Positions 28,319 through 38,669 of a stretch of DNA of 64,000 nucleotides are shown piece after piece. Location of the stretch: contig OZ245787.1 in the NCBI GenBank assembly GCA_965228015.1, forward strand, positions 62,001-126,000, written 5' to 3'. A program made the translations under genes and the position numbers. Numbering within the stretch: position 1 is the first letter of the stretch; every line of letters begins with the position of its first letter. This stretch comes from SKKY01 sp965228015. GTDB lineage: Bacteria; Bacillota; Peptococcia; Peptococcales; SKKY01. Below the pieces are notes generated by a model. The model was given only the letters and a program-made list of their open reading frames with translations. It ran no database searches and was not told the DNA's origin.

Positions 28319-29452
28319 ATGTCAGAAATAAACCTAGATAAAAAAACAGAAAAAAATTCCTTTTTTAGCATAAAAAACATAATAATTTTATCTCTTATAG
28401 TTGCCTTGTCTGCTTTCTCCTTTGGATTAGGCTTAGGAGCCGCTCGACATTTTTTTATTGAAAAAGAAGATAATACTGAACAAAGAGTGATTGAATATGA
28501 CTCAGGAGATGCAAACATAAGTTATATTTTTGATGAGGTCTCCAAGTCAGTTGTATCAATAACCAGTACAGAAATATTCAGAGATTTTCTTTCAAATAAT
28601 TATTCCAGAACATCTCAGGGATCAGGAGTAGTAATTGATGACAATAAAGAAAATTTAACAATTATTACAAATTATCATGTAGTCGAAGATTCAGCTAAAA
28701 TACTTGTTCTTTTGGATAAGGAAACAGAAACCGAAGGAACACTTTTGGGATATGATGAAGAGTCAGATCTTGCTTTCATATCAGTAAACAAAGAAAACAT
28801 AAGTCAGGAATTACTTGAAAATATTAAGACTGCTAAGCTTGGTGATTCTGAAAAATTAAAAGTCGGTGAAAAAGTATTAGCAATTGGTAGTCCTTTGGGC
28901 TATAAAAATACTGTTACAGATGGTATAATTTCCGGACTTCAAAGAAATTTGAATTTTTCTGATAGAAGGCTGAAATTAATACAAACAAATGCAGCAATAA
29001 ATCCTGGTAATTCTGGAGGAGCTCTTGTAAATATGTCCGGTGAAGTAATCGGAATAAACACAGTTAAAATTGCCGGTAGTAATCTTGAGGGACTTGCTTT
29101 CGCTATACCAATTAATCATGCTAAAGGTATCTATGAAGAAATACTTGAAAAGGGATATGTATCAAGACCCTTTCTTGGAATAATAGGCAGTGAAGTAGTT
29201 AATGAAAAGAACAATGATGAATATATGGCAGGGGTTCTTGTAAGAGGAATAGTAGAAGAAAGTGCAGCGGGAGAAGCAGGTATAATTGAAGGTGATATAA
29301 TTATCAATTTCAATGGAAATGACATTCTTGATATGGAAAGTCTTTTAAAAGCAATTGAAGAGACAAAAGTTGGAGACGAAATAAATATAATAGTTATAAG
29401 AGATGAAAGTAAGCGTATTGAGTTTAAGGTAACTATGAAGGAAAGAAAATAG
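28319..29452 (+). CDS. HtrA/DegP-like serine protease
   Basis: The protein has a short cytoplasmic tail, one membrane helix (residues 20-42), a trypsin-like domain with the triad His in TNYHVVEDS, Asp in EESDLAFIS and Ser in NPGNSGGAL, and one PDZ domain (about 270-370). At 377 residues this is the membrane-anchored HtrA form of Firmicutes, which degrades misfolded exported proteins. It follows the kinase by one base. Its stop codon TAG uses the first two bases of the ISL3 left end, so the original C-terminus may have been a little different. Confidence 0.92.
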   Translation: MSEINLDKKTEKNSFFSIKNIIILSLIVALSAFSFGLGLGAARHFFIEKEDNTEQRVIEYDSGDANISYIFDEVSKSVVSITSTEIFRDFLSNNYSRTSQGSGVVIDDNKENLTIITNYHVVEDSAKILVLLDKETETEGTLLGYDEESDLAFISVNKENISQELLENIKTAKLGDSEKLKVGEKVLAIGSPLGYKNTVTDGIISGLQRNLNFSDRRLKLIQTNAAINPGNSGGALVNMSGEVIGINTVKIAGSNLEGLAFAIPINHAKGIYEEILEKGYVSRPFLGIIGSEVVNEKNNDEYMAGVLVRGIVEESAAGEAGIIEGDIIINFNGNDILDMESLLKAIEETKVGDEINIIVIRDESKRIEFKVTMKERK

Positions 29453-30830
29453 GTTCTTTGTCAAATGTTGGGGTAACCCAATTAGATTAGATTCCATGAG
29501 TACCGCATTGAAAAATGCGGTACTCATTTAAATTGTTTTTAGTTCATTACGTGCATTATTCTGTTTTTGAATCTCCAAAAATTTCTTACACCATAAGCAT
29601 TTCTTTTTAAAACCTTAATTTTGTTGTTAACTCCTTCTGTATATCCGTTAGTATAAGTACAAGTAAATGAATTAAGAATATATTTCTGCCAGTTGAAAAT
29701 GGTTCTGGAGCATTTATCGAATTCTTCAAGCTCACAGAACATAACAAACATATACCAGGCTTTCAAATTCTTTTTTGCACTTTCTAAATCACTGCTGTCA
29801 ACAAAGTTATAAAATTTTTCTTTTAACATATAAGCTTTTTGCAGTTTCTCAGAAGTAGCAAGCATAACGTTTACCTGGTCAATTTCTTCAGGAGTTAAAT
29901 ACTTCATTCTTTTTAAGAGAAGGGAGCGACTTCTTTTGAAATATCTTCGCCTTTCCTTGGCAAATTTCTTTTGCTCATCTTTCCTAATTCTTTCAAATGC
30001 CCAAGTGACCTGCCTAATGAAATGGAATTTATCGATAATGATAGTTGCATTTTTAAAATATGTTTCAGCAATATCCTTGTAAGGTTGCCACATATCCATA
30101 ATGAAGTATTTTACTTTATCCCTGTCATTGAATTTCCTGAAATAGTCCGATAAAATGTGTTGTTCTCTTCCGTGAAGAATATCAAGTACCTTCTTGTTTT
30201 GGGGATCAGTTAATATGCACTGGTACTTTTTGCCCCCGGCATTACCTTTAAATTCATCAATAGAGATTACTTCGGGCAATTTTGTTAGGGAATAGTTTAT
30301 GAATCTAAAAAGCCTGAGAGCCGTTGATGGTGAAATATTATTCTCTTTGGCAATATCAGATACAGAGTAAACATTTTTCATTCGAGTAATTATGTATTTT
30401 ATCAGCCTGCTGGTCATTCTTTGATAGCGGGGGAGAAAATCATTTTTTTGTAGAATTTTTTATTGCAGTGATTACAAACGTACCTTCTTTTTTGTAGTAA
30501 AGGTAGGTTTTCTTCCCTGAGATGGAAATATCTTTTATCATTTGAATTCTGTAATCATGAACTTTACTGGTTTGTTGATGGCATTTGGGGTAATTGTGAG
30601 TTTTAATCTCCAGAGAAAAAGGAAAGGACGTTGAATCAGAAGAAGTTTCTAATTGTTCTAAAATTATCCCTTTAAAACCAATTAATTTTTTAATATAATA
30701 GTTATTATAGAGCATAAGTAAATTCCTCCTTAGATTACAGCGAGTGTTCTCTAATATGGATTTACCTAATGTTCTGTATTTTTTCGCAAATAAATGTCAG
30801 AATGGTTTTTACCACCCCAACATTTATTGT
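29451..30830 (-). mobile_element. ISL3-family element, copy B
   Basis: It is nearly identical to copy A from AGGTTCTTTG (29451) to ATTTATTGT (30830), but without the IS3 insertion. The outer GGTTCT hexamer expected at the right end is absent, since the sequence passes straight into arsR. No target duplication is seen. This suggests that the right end is truncated or was recombined. On the left the element begins inside the HtrA stop codon. Confidence 0.85.
29539..30715 (-). pseudogene. ISL3-family transposase, copy B, frameshifted
   Basis: The N-terminal zinc-finger part is at 30440-30715 and the DDE part at 29539-30417 (ISIDEFKG, MDMWQPYKDI, TEGVNNKIKVLKR). A frameshift near 30420-30455 separates them. 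Against copy A there are a few amino-acid changes (for example HNCPKC to HNYPKC, which removes a zinc-binding Cys). The copy is therefore probably inactive. Confidence 0.82.
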
Positions 30831-31122
30831 GCTCTAAGTGTTCAACTCCCTGAATAATTATTGAAGAAACATGTTCATCATCCAAAGAATAAAAAACCTG
30901 CTTACCAATCTTCCTGTTTTTTACAATTTTATTTTGCCTGAGTATTTTTAACTGATGGGAAATACTTGACTGGCTCATTCCTAACTCATTAGATATATCA
31001 TTTACACACAGTTCTGTGTCCATAAGGGAAAAAATAATTTTAAGTCTGGTAGAATCTCCGAAAAGCTTAAAAAAGTCGGATAAATCATACAAAAATTCGT
31101 CACTGTGAGGGGTCTTATTCAT
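30766..31122 (-). CDS. ArsR/SmtB-family metal sensor, C-terminus fused to IS sequence
   Basis: The winged helix is ELCVNDISNELGMSQSSISHQLKILRQNK. The C-terminal helix carries D-x-H-x10-H-x2-H (DEHVSSIIIQGVEHLEH), the alpha-5 zinc site of CzrA/SmtB-type repressors, so zinc or cobalt sensing is likely. The last 20 residues (NKCWGGKNHSDIYLRKNTEH) are encoded by the end of ISL3 copy B; the fusion point falls at the final His of the site. It is divergent from the disulfide reductase gene, with a palindrome in between that is a likely operator. Confidence 0.85.
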   Translation of the reverse strand: MNKTPHSDEFLYDLSDFFKLFGDSTRLKIIFSLMDTELCVNDISNELGMSQSSISHQLKILRQNKIVKNRKIGKQVFYSLDDEHVSSIIIQGVEHLEHNKCWGGKNHSDIYLRKNTEH

Positions 31123-31173
31123 ACAAAAGCCTCCTTTAAATTATTCTTTATATATTGTACCTTTACTGTTAAA

Positions 31174-31191
31174 ATAATTCTATAGAATTAT
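31174..31191. promoter_or_regulatory. palindromic operator between arsR-type gene and reductase
   Basis: ATAATTCTATAGAATTAT is a perfect 18-bp palindrome in the 86-bp divergent intergenic region, 18 bases before the reductase ATG. Its size, position and AT-rich half-sites fit an ArsR/SmtB operator. The link to the adjacent regulator is inferred. Confidence 0.65.
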
Positions 31192-31208
31192 CCTGGGGAG
31201 GTTTTAAA

Positions 31209-32549
31209 ATGTCAGAGCAAATAGTTATTATTGGTGCTGTTGCTGCGGGTATGAGTGCAGCAAGTAAAATAAGAAGACTGAACCCTGAGATTGAAATTGA
31301 TGTTTATACAGATGAAAAATATATTTCTTATGCAGCTTGTGGAATACCTTACTACCTTAGTGGCATGAAAAAGGAAATAAGTGAACTTATTGCAAGAACT
31401 CCCGAAGAATTTGCAGCTTAAAATATTAATGTACATATGGAACATTTGGTTAAAAAAATAATTCCGAAAGAGAAAAAAGTATTAATTCAGGCTGGAAATA
31501 ATTCCTTTGAGAAGTATTACAGTAAACTGCTTATAGCAACAGGAGCAGGTGCAAGAAAAATTGATTTTAAAAATGGAGATTTAAAAAATATCCATACCCT
31601 GAGAAATCTTACAGATGGAATTAAAATAAAGAAAGCCATCGAAAATGGAATAAAAAAAGCAGTAATCGTTGGTGCTGGTTATATTGGAGTTGAAATGGTT
31701 GAAACATTTAAAAGATTAGGTGTTGAAACTACCATAATAGAAGCCGGAGACAGAGTTTTAAGTAAATTTGATGAAGAAATATCAGAAACCGTCAAGAAAT
31801 ATATTGATAGTGAGGGGATAAAAGTTATCCTCAATGAAAAAGTAACAGGTTTCGAAGGTGAGGATGGAATAGTAAAAAAAGTAATTACTGAAAATGGGGT
31901 TTGTGAATTTGATTTGGTAATTTTAACTCTTGGCTCAGTTCCAAACCCCCAACTTGCCGAAGAAGCTGAAATAGAATTAACGGAAGAAAAAGCAGTAAAG
32001 GTAAATAATTATATGGAAACAAACATACCGGATATTTATGCTGCTGGTGATTGTGCCAGCCATTATCACATAGTTAAAGAAAAAAATGTATATATACCAC
32101 TGGGAATAACAGCTAATAAGCAAGGAAGAATTGCGGGAAATAATATGGCTGGAGGCCGGGAAGAGTTTAAAGGAATAGTTGGTACAGCTATAACAAAAAT
32201 AATAAATATGGGAGTAGCCAGAACGGGCCTCTCCAAAAAAGAAGCAGCGGCAGAGGGGATAATGGCGGAAGAAGTAATTGTTGATTCTATGGATCTGGTA
32301 AGATACTACCCAGAACATAATCCTGTTAAAGTAAAATTAATAGGGTCAAAAGAATCGAAAAAAATAATTGGTGCACAAATTATTGGACAAAACGGTTTTG
32401 CAAAAAGAATTGATGTCTTAGCACTGGCAATTCAAAATAGAATAAGAGTAGAAGACTTGGCTGATACAGATATGGCCTATGCTCCTCCTTTTGCACCTGT
32501 TTGGGATCCTTTTTTGATTGCAGCAGGAATATTAAAAGATAAGTTATAA
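31209..32549 (+). pseudogene. CoA-disulfide-reductase-like flavoprotein, in-frame TAA
   Basis: This pyridine-nucleotide-disulfide oxidoreductase of the CoADR/NADH-oxidase type has the FAD motif GAVAAGMSAASKIRRL, the single active-site Cys in YAACGIPYYLSG, the NAD motif VGAGYIGVEMVET and a C-terminal dimer domain with ADTDMAYAPPFAPVWDP. The frame is open for 446 residues except for one TAA at 31419-31421 (after EEFAA), where homologues continue. A Gln or Lys codon was likely there. Members reduce CoA disulfide, persulfides or polysulfide. The gene is intact in all other respects. Confidence 0.85.
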
Positions 32550-32569
32550 AAATAAGAGGAGGAAGTAAT

Positions 32570-33043
32570 TTGTTTGGAAAAAATTTTACAATTGAATTAA
32601 AGTTTGACGCTCATGATTTATTGTATATAATAAGTGACTTTTTGAAGTCTAATGGAATTTCTCATTTTAATAATATTGATGGCAATAAGCTTCGTGGTTA
32701 TGGAGATGCAGGAATGGGTGTTTTCCAAATTGAGAAGAGAATTGACAGAGATAAAATATTAAAATTGTTTGTCGAAGCGAATTCTCCTGTCAGTGCAGAT
32801 ATATTAAAAAACCTTATTGAAATGACTCTTGAACATATTGAAGAAAATAAATTATATGAAAATATCGTTGGGGAAATTTCTGAAGCTGAGGCTGAAAATG
32901 AAGTATCTTCTCAAACAATAATTGCAGAGGAAGTAATATGCAATCATGATTATCAATTTATTAAAGAAGATGAGCTTTTAGGTATGGAAGTAAATGTTTA
33001 TTTATGTAGCAATTGTCAAAAAATTGAATTTTACAAAAAATAA
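32570..33043 (+). CDS. hypothetical protein with C-terminal Cys/His cluster
   Basis: A TTG after AGGAGG starts a 157-residue soluble acidic protein that I do not recognise. Residues 1-100 look like an alpha/beta domain (FTIELKFDAHDLLYIISDF ... LIEMTLEHIEEN). The end has CNHDYQFIKEDE and YLCSNCQKIEF, a possible small zinc ribbon. It follows the reductase gene by 20 bases and precedes a DUF3048 lipoprotein by 18 bases. The frame is intact and the codon use is like that of its neighbours. Confidence 0.62.
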   Translation: MFGKNFTIELKFDAHDLLYIISDFLKSNGISHFNNIDGNKLRGYGDAGMGVFQIEKRIDRDKILKLFVEANSPVSADILKNLIEMTLEHIEENKLYENIVGEISEAEAENEVSSQTIIAEEVICNHDYQFIKEDELLGMEVNVYLCSNCQKIEFYKK

Positions 33044-33061
33044 GCTTGGAGGTTTTCTTTT

Positions 33062-34090
33062 ATGAAAAAGATCCTTTTAATATTATTAATAATCATGTTA
33101 TCTTTAACGGGGTGTTCATATAAAAAAGAAGTTGCAGAAAAAAGCATTGAACCTCCGGTTACTCCTGAGGAAACAGCTCCCAAGGAAGAAGTTTTTGTAA
33201 AAGAATTTGAAGGCAGTTTTATTGTTTCTGTAGATAACCATACAAAAGCATATCCTCAATCTGGTCTTGATAAAGCAGATACAGTTATTGAATTACTGGC
33301 AGAAGGTGGAATTACAAGATTTTTAGCTTTTTTCGACTCTTATCATGCTGAAAAAATAGGGCCAATAAGAAGTGCCCGCTATTATTTTATAGAAATTGTT
33401 AAAGGCTATCCTTCAGCTTTTGCTCACGCCGGCGGGAATACGGATGCTTTAAATTTAATCCCTTATCATAAAATAATGGATTTAGACGAAATATATAATT
33501 CAGGGGTAGCTTTTTACAGAACAAAGGACAGAAAGCCACCCCACAACTTATACACAACAACGGAACTTATGTTAAAACATGCCAATTCAAAAAAATATCC
33601 AATAAAATCTCTTGAAGGACTTCCTATTGGTGAAGTTTCTGAAGGTAATAAGGTTGATATAATAGATATTCCATATTCTAAAAAATCATCATATTACCAT
33701 GTTGTTACATATATGTTTGAAGATGGAAAATTTTGGCGCTATGTTAATGGTAAATCTTTTGAAACAGACCAAAAAGTTAAGATATTTGCAGATAACTTAA
33801 TTCTTATGGAAACTCCAACCAGGACAGTGGTTAAAGAAGAAGTCCAGTCAGAGATGAATGTTTTTGGTTCAGGGAAAGCCGTATTCTTTATTGATGGTCT
33901 TTACTATGAAGGTACCTGGGAAAAGGTAAAAGCAGCTGATCCTTTTACTTTCAAATATAATGGTGAGCCTATGAAATTTAAGGAAGGAAAAACATGGATT
34001 CAAGTAGTTCCTAATATTTCAGAAGTAACATTTAAAGCAAAAGAAGCCGTTGCATCTCCATCTGCTCCTGCTGCTACAGCTTCAAAATAG
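33062..34090 (+). CDS. DUF3048 (YerB-like) lipoprotein
   Basis: The signal peptide MKKILLILLIIMLSLTGC has a lipobox. The mature part holds the two-part DUF3048 domain: VSVDNHTKAYPQSGLDKADTVIELLAEGGITRFLAFF, then IGPIRSARYYFIEI, with a C-terminal portion around IQVVPNISEVTF. At 342 residues it matches the family, whose members sit on the outer face of the membrane in Firmicutes. Their function is not established. The gene is intact and is followed by a terminator. Confidence 0.88.
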   Translation: MKKILLILLIIMLSLTGCSYKKEVAEKSIEPPVTPEETAPKEEVFVKEFEGSFIVSVDNHTKAYPQSGLDKADTVIELLAEGGITRFLAFFDSYHAEKIGPIRSARYYFIEIVKGYPSAFAHAGGNTDALNLIPYHKIMDLDEIYNSGVAFYRTKDRKPPHNLYTTTELMLKHANSKKYPIKSLEGLPIGEVSEGNKVDIIDIPYSKKSSYYHVVTYMFEDGKFWRYVNGKSFETDQKVKIFADNLILMETPTRTVVKEEVQSEMNVFGSGKAVFFIDGLYYEGTWEKVKAADPFTFKYNGEPMKFKEGKTWIQVVPNISEVTFKAKEAVASPSAPAATASK

Positions 34091-34095
34091 AACCA

Positions 34096-34130
34096 GGGCA
34101 TGTTTAATAAAAAATTAAGCATGTCTTTTT
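34096..34130 (+). terminator. terminator after DUF3048 gene
   Basis: GGCATGTTTAA pairs with TTAAGCATGTC (two G-U pairs) and is followed by five T residues. Confidence 0.75.
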
Positions 34131-34179
34131 AATTGTTTTTTTGGGTAATATATACAAGTAATGGGGAGGAGATTTCTTC

Positions 34180-37100
34180 TTGAAAACCTTTGAGGAAATT
34201 CTAAAATTTAGCAAGAAAATAAATCAGGATTTTTTAGTACAGGAAAAATTGATTTCCAAGAACTGACGGATTTTTTTTGGATCTGGCGGAAGGTAAACTT
34301 GCAGCATTTAACCTCTTTATAGAAAATACAGCTAATTTTAAAACTCTTGGTCTTTCTGGTGAAAAGGGAGTTTTAAAGAAAGCTTTCGAATTTTTAGGAT
34401 ATAGCCCCAAGGGGAAAGTCTGGGAGTACGACCCAATTAGAGAAGATAAAATAAATAAAAGCACAGTGACTGTTTTTAATGATTTAACTGAACTTACAGG
34501 GAAAGTAATACCAAAAAATATTGTTACAGTTATTGAAAAAATAGCTGGAATACAGCAAGTGGTTGTAATAAGAGTTGAAATTAATAAAAAAACAGCAGCT
34601 GATTTTACTATTTTTATGGATAAAAATTAGCAGTTTAAAAATTTTGAAAAAGCAGAGTTATTTGCCAGTCAGGCAAGTATTCTTATTGATAAACTAAATA
34701 TCTCCAGGAATTTAATTGAAAAAATAGAATATTTTGATTTTCTTGTTGAAGCAACAGGTACTGGAACCTGGGACTGGGATATGATCTCTGACAAGGTTGT
34801 TTTTTTCCAAAGAATGGAAAGCTATGCTTGGCTACTCTGATGAAGAAGTAGAAAATTCCTTTAATGGCTGAAAAAATCTTTGGCACCCTGAAGATGTTCC
34901 AATGATAGAAAAAACCATTAAAGATTACATGGAAGAAAAAATTCCAGAATATGAAGTAGTACATCGCCTTAAACATAAAAATGGTGGATGGAAATAGATT
35001 CTTACAAGGGGCAATTTATTAAAAGATGAAAAAGGCAAGCCTTATCGCTGGGCAGGAATAAATATAGATTTAACAGAATTAAAAGAAAATGAAGAGAAGC
35101 AAAAAGTTCTCGTGGACAATAGCTATGACATTATTTACCTCATTACAACAGATGGCAAATTTGACTTTATTTCTCAAGCCTGGACAAAACTATTAGGCTA
35201 TTCTATCGAAGAAGCTCTTGGGAAATCCTTTGAACCATATGTCCATCCAGAGGACCTAAAAACGGTAACAGATTTTTTGAAAATATAAAAAAGACAAAAA
35301 AAAGAATGGAAATTTCCGATTACCGCTTAAAACATAAAGATGGCAGCTGGAATATATTTACAACCAATGCGGTTCCTATATGGGATGAGAATAGAAAAAT
35401 AACAGGTTATGCTGGAACCGCAAGGGATATTACAGATTTGAAATTAGCTCTTCAGCAAACTTTGGAGCAAAAGGAAGAATTAGAGAGATTTTTTGCTGTC
35501 AACCTTGACCTGCTTTGCATTACGGATCTTCAGGGGAATTTTATCAGAATTAATAAATCCTGGGAAAAGATATTAGGATATCCAGAGGACTATATTTTAA
35601 AAACAAATTTTCTTACCTATGTTCACCCAGATGATTTAGAGTCAACCCTTGAAGCAGTTGCAAATTTGAAGGATGGTAATCCAGCCCTTAATTTTACCAA
35701 CAGATACAGAGCGTGGGACGGAAATTACAAACATATTAAATGGAAATCAGTAGCATATAATAACTTAATTTATGCTGCAGCCAGAGATGTTACAGATAAT
35801 ATAATTATTTCCAGAGAGCTAAAAATTGAAAAAGAGCTTTTCAGACAACCTTACTTTCTGTTGGTAATAGTGTTGTTTCAACAGATTCCAGTGGTTATAT
35901 CATTCTAATGAACCAAGTAGCACAGAATTTAACAGGATGGACTCAAGAAGAAGCAAAAAATATGCATCTTTCAAAAGCATTCCCAATAATCCGGGAAGAT
36001 AACAGGGAACCTGCAAATGTAGAAATAAAAAATGCTTTTGACAATGGGGAAATTTTGGAAATACAAGATGTTTTACTAATTTTCCGAAATGGAAAAGAAA
36101 TACCAATAGAAAAAACTTCAGCTCCTGTAAGAGATTCTGAAGGTAATATCACTGGAGTTGTAACAGTTTTCCGCGATTTTACTGAGAGGAAAGAAAAGCA
36201 AAAACAAGTACAATATCTAAGTTATCATGATCAGCTTACAGGATTATATAATAGAAGGTACATGGAGGATTCTCTAAATCGTCTTAATATTGAAAGAAAC
36301 CTTCCTCTTTGTATAATGATGATGGATGTTAATGGTTTAAAAATGGCAAATGATGCTTTTGGCCATAAAATGGGAGACCGTCTTCTTGTAACTTCTTCTG
36401 AGATACTATTGAGTGTTACTCGAGCTGATGATATACTTTGCAGAGTTGGTGGGGATGAATTTATGCTGATTCTTCCCCAAACAGATAATGAAACGGCTGG
36501 TAAAATTAAGAAAAGGATTTCAGAAAAAACTAGAAATACTTTACTAGACTCAGTAGTAGTTTCTTTGGCTGTGGGATATGAAATAAAAACACAAGTTTCT
36601 CAGGATATTAATGATATACTAAGACAGGCAGATTCCAATATGTATAAAGATAAGTTTAAACATGGAAGAGAAATGCATCTTAGAACTGTAAATAATATTC
36701 TTAATGATATTGATAAAATATATTCCCATGAAAAAGAACATAGAGAGAAAGTAGCAGAATATTCTCTAATGATTGGCAAGGCCTTTGATTTCGATGATAA
36801 TCGTATGGAAGAATTAAAACTTGCAGCAATGGTTCATGATGTGGGTAAAATTAAAGTTTCTGGAGAGATATTGAACAAAAAAGGAAAACCATCAAAAGAA
36901 GAATGGGAAGAGCTGAAAAAACATTCTGTAACAGGCTATAATATTTTGAAAGCAGTAGATGATTATGCAAGTATAGCAGAGGAAGTATTGCACCATCACG
37001 AAAGATGGGATGGTAAGGGTTATCCGAAAAAGTTAAAAGGGGGAAGAAATCCCTCTTATCTCCAGAATAATTTCTGTAGCTGATGCCTTTCAGGCAATGA

Positions 37101-37234
37101 TTAGTGAAAGACCATATAAGGAAAAGAAAACTACAAAGGAAGCTATTGAAGAAATTAAGAATTATTCCGGTAAACAATTTGACCCGGAAATAGCAAAAAT
37201 ATTTATTGAGTTACTTGAAGAAAGAGGTTATTGA
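34180..37234 (+). pseudogene. multi-PAS GGDEF HD-GYP signalling protein, multiply broken
   Basis: Starting at a TTG after GGGGAGGAG, the pieces give an N-terminal domain of about 150 residues, four PAS/PAC modules (for example HPEDVPMIEKTIKDYMEEK, GYAGTARDITDL, HPDDLESTLEAV, GVVTVFRDFTERK), a GGDEF domain with an intact RVGGDEFMLI and an HD-GYP domain (MVHDVGKIKV; HHHERWDGKGYPKKLKGG). The protein would both make and break cyclic di-GMP. Lesions are frameshifts near 34260, 34805, 35290, 35850 and 37045, and stops at 34628 (TAG), 34869 (TGA for Trp) and 34995 (TAG for Trp). A shorter protein from 35908 could still express GGDEF. Confidence 0.84.
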
Positions 37235-38652
37235 TGAAAATGAAGTTTAAAGATTATCCTTTAGATAATCAAATAAAAAGGGCTTTAAGTGAGCTTGGTT
37301 TTCAAAGTCCTCTTGAAGTACAGGAAGAAGCAATACCAAAAATACTTGAAGGTAAGAACCTGACAGTAAAATCAAGAACGGGAAGTGGTAAGACTGGTGC
37401 TTTTGCTATTCCTATTTGTGAAATGATTGATTCAGACCTTGAAGCAGTCCAGGCTGTTATTATGGCACCAACCAGAGAACTTGCTCAGCAGGTTAGAGAA
37501 GATATAAATGATATTGGAAAATACAAAGGTATTAAAAGTATTGCTCTCTATGGTAATCAGTTAATGGAAATTCAGCGTAAAGCTTTGAAAGATGTTCCTC
37601 ATGTTATTGTTTCAACTCCAGGAAGATTAATGGATCATATTATGAACAAAAACGTGAAGCTGGGTAGTGTTAAATTTTTAATACTAGATGAAGCAGATGA
37701 AATGCTTCTTATGGGTTTTAAGGATCAACTTGAATTTGTTATTTTAAAAATTCCGGAAAACAGAACTACTTTGTTGTTCTCTGCAACAATAAATCAAGAA
37801 GTTAAAGATATTGCAGAAAAATATTTGAATAATCCAGAAAACATTGAAATAGAATTTGGAGAAAACCTTTTGGAAAAAATTGAACAACTGTATTATGCAG
37901 TTGAAGGGTTAAAAAAAGTTGATTTCATGAAAAAGGTAATAAAATATGAAAAGCCTCAAAAAGGAATAATTTTCTGTAACACAAAGGAGCAGGTAGACAA
38001 CCTTTATACAATTTTAAAAAAGTGGGACAATGCTGTTTGTGCTTTTCATGGTGGGGTTGATCAAACTGAGCGCCAGGAAATATTAAAAGATTTTAAAAAA
38101 GGTCAGTATAGAGTTCTTATTGCAACAGACTTAGCTGCAAGGGGTATTCATGTTGCTGGTATCACTCATGTAATTAACTATAGTGTTCCCTTTGAACCGG
38201 AACAGTATGTTCACAGAATAGGTCGTACTGGCAGGGTTGATGAGAAAGGTGTTGCTATAACTTTTGTAATGCCTTCAGAAATGGATAGGTTTAGAGAATT
38301 AGAAACATTTTTAGGATATAAAATTCCTTGTAAAGGTGGATATGTAAACACAGCACCTAAAGTTCCTCAAAAGAACAGAAGGGATGCTGGCAGATTTAAA
38401 GACACGGGTAACAGAAAAAAAGCCGCTGTTATAAGGATTGAGGGAGGAAAGCTCAATAGTTCTCTTCAGACAAGAGATATTCTCTATACAATAAGAAATA
38501 TTAACGGAGTAAATAATGAAGATATTGGAAAAGTTGATATTAAAGATAAAATAACTGAGGTAGTTATTTACGGCGGAAAAGAAGATACCATATTAAAAGA
38601 ACTAAAGAAAACCGGTATTAAAAAAAGAATATATAAAATGAAAAAGTTATAA
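37234..38652 (+). CDS. DEAD-box RNA helicase with DbpA-type RNA-binding domain
   Basis: The motifs run in order: Q motif, SRTGSGKTGAF (I), PTRELAQQ (Ia), LDEADEML (II), SATIN (III), IIFCNTKEQ (IV), ATDLAARGIHV (V) and HRIGRTGR (VI). After a basic linker (365-395) the C-terminal 75 residues (AAVIRIEGGKLNSSLQTRDI to IKKRIYKMKKL) match the DbpA RNA-binding domain. In DbpA/YxiN this domain targets hairpin 92 of 23S rRNA during 50S assembly. The ATG overlaps the preceding stop (TGATG). It is intact, unlike the adjacent helicase on the opposite strand. Confidence 0.92.
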   Translation: MKMKFKDYPLDNQIKRALSELGFQSPLEVQEEAIPKILEGKNLTVKSRTGSGKTGAFAIPICEMIDSDLEAVQAVIMAPTRELAQQVREDINDIGKYKGIKSIALYGNQLMEIQRKALKDVPHVIVSTPGRLMDHIMNKNVKLGSVKFLILDEADEMLLMGFKDQLEFVILKIPENRTTLLFSATINQEVKDIAEKYLNNPENIEIEFGENLLEKIEQLYYAVEGLKKVDFMKKVIKYEKPQKGIIFCNTKEQVDNLYTILKKWDNAVCAFHGGVDQTERQEILKDFKKGQYRVLIATDLAARGIHVAGITHVINYSVPFEPEQYVHRIGRTGRVDEKGVAITFVMPSEMDRFRELETFLGYKIPCKGGYVNTAPKVPQKNRRDAGRFKDTGNRKKAAVIRIEGGKLNSSLQTRDILYTIRNINGVNNEDIGKVDIKDKITEVVIYGGKEDTILKELKKTGIKKRIYKMKKL

Positions 38653-38669
38653 TAGCAGAAATTTATAAT

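Noticed and set aside
34869..34871. TGA as selenocysteine codon
   Set aside because: The position matches a conserved Trp in a PAS domain, not a redox Cys, and no SECIS-like hairpin follows at once.
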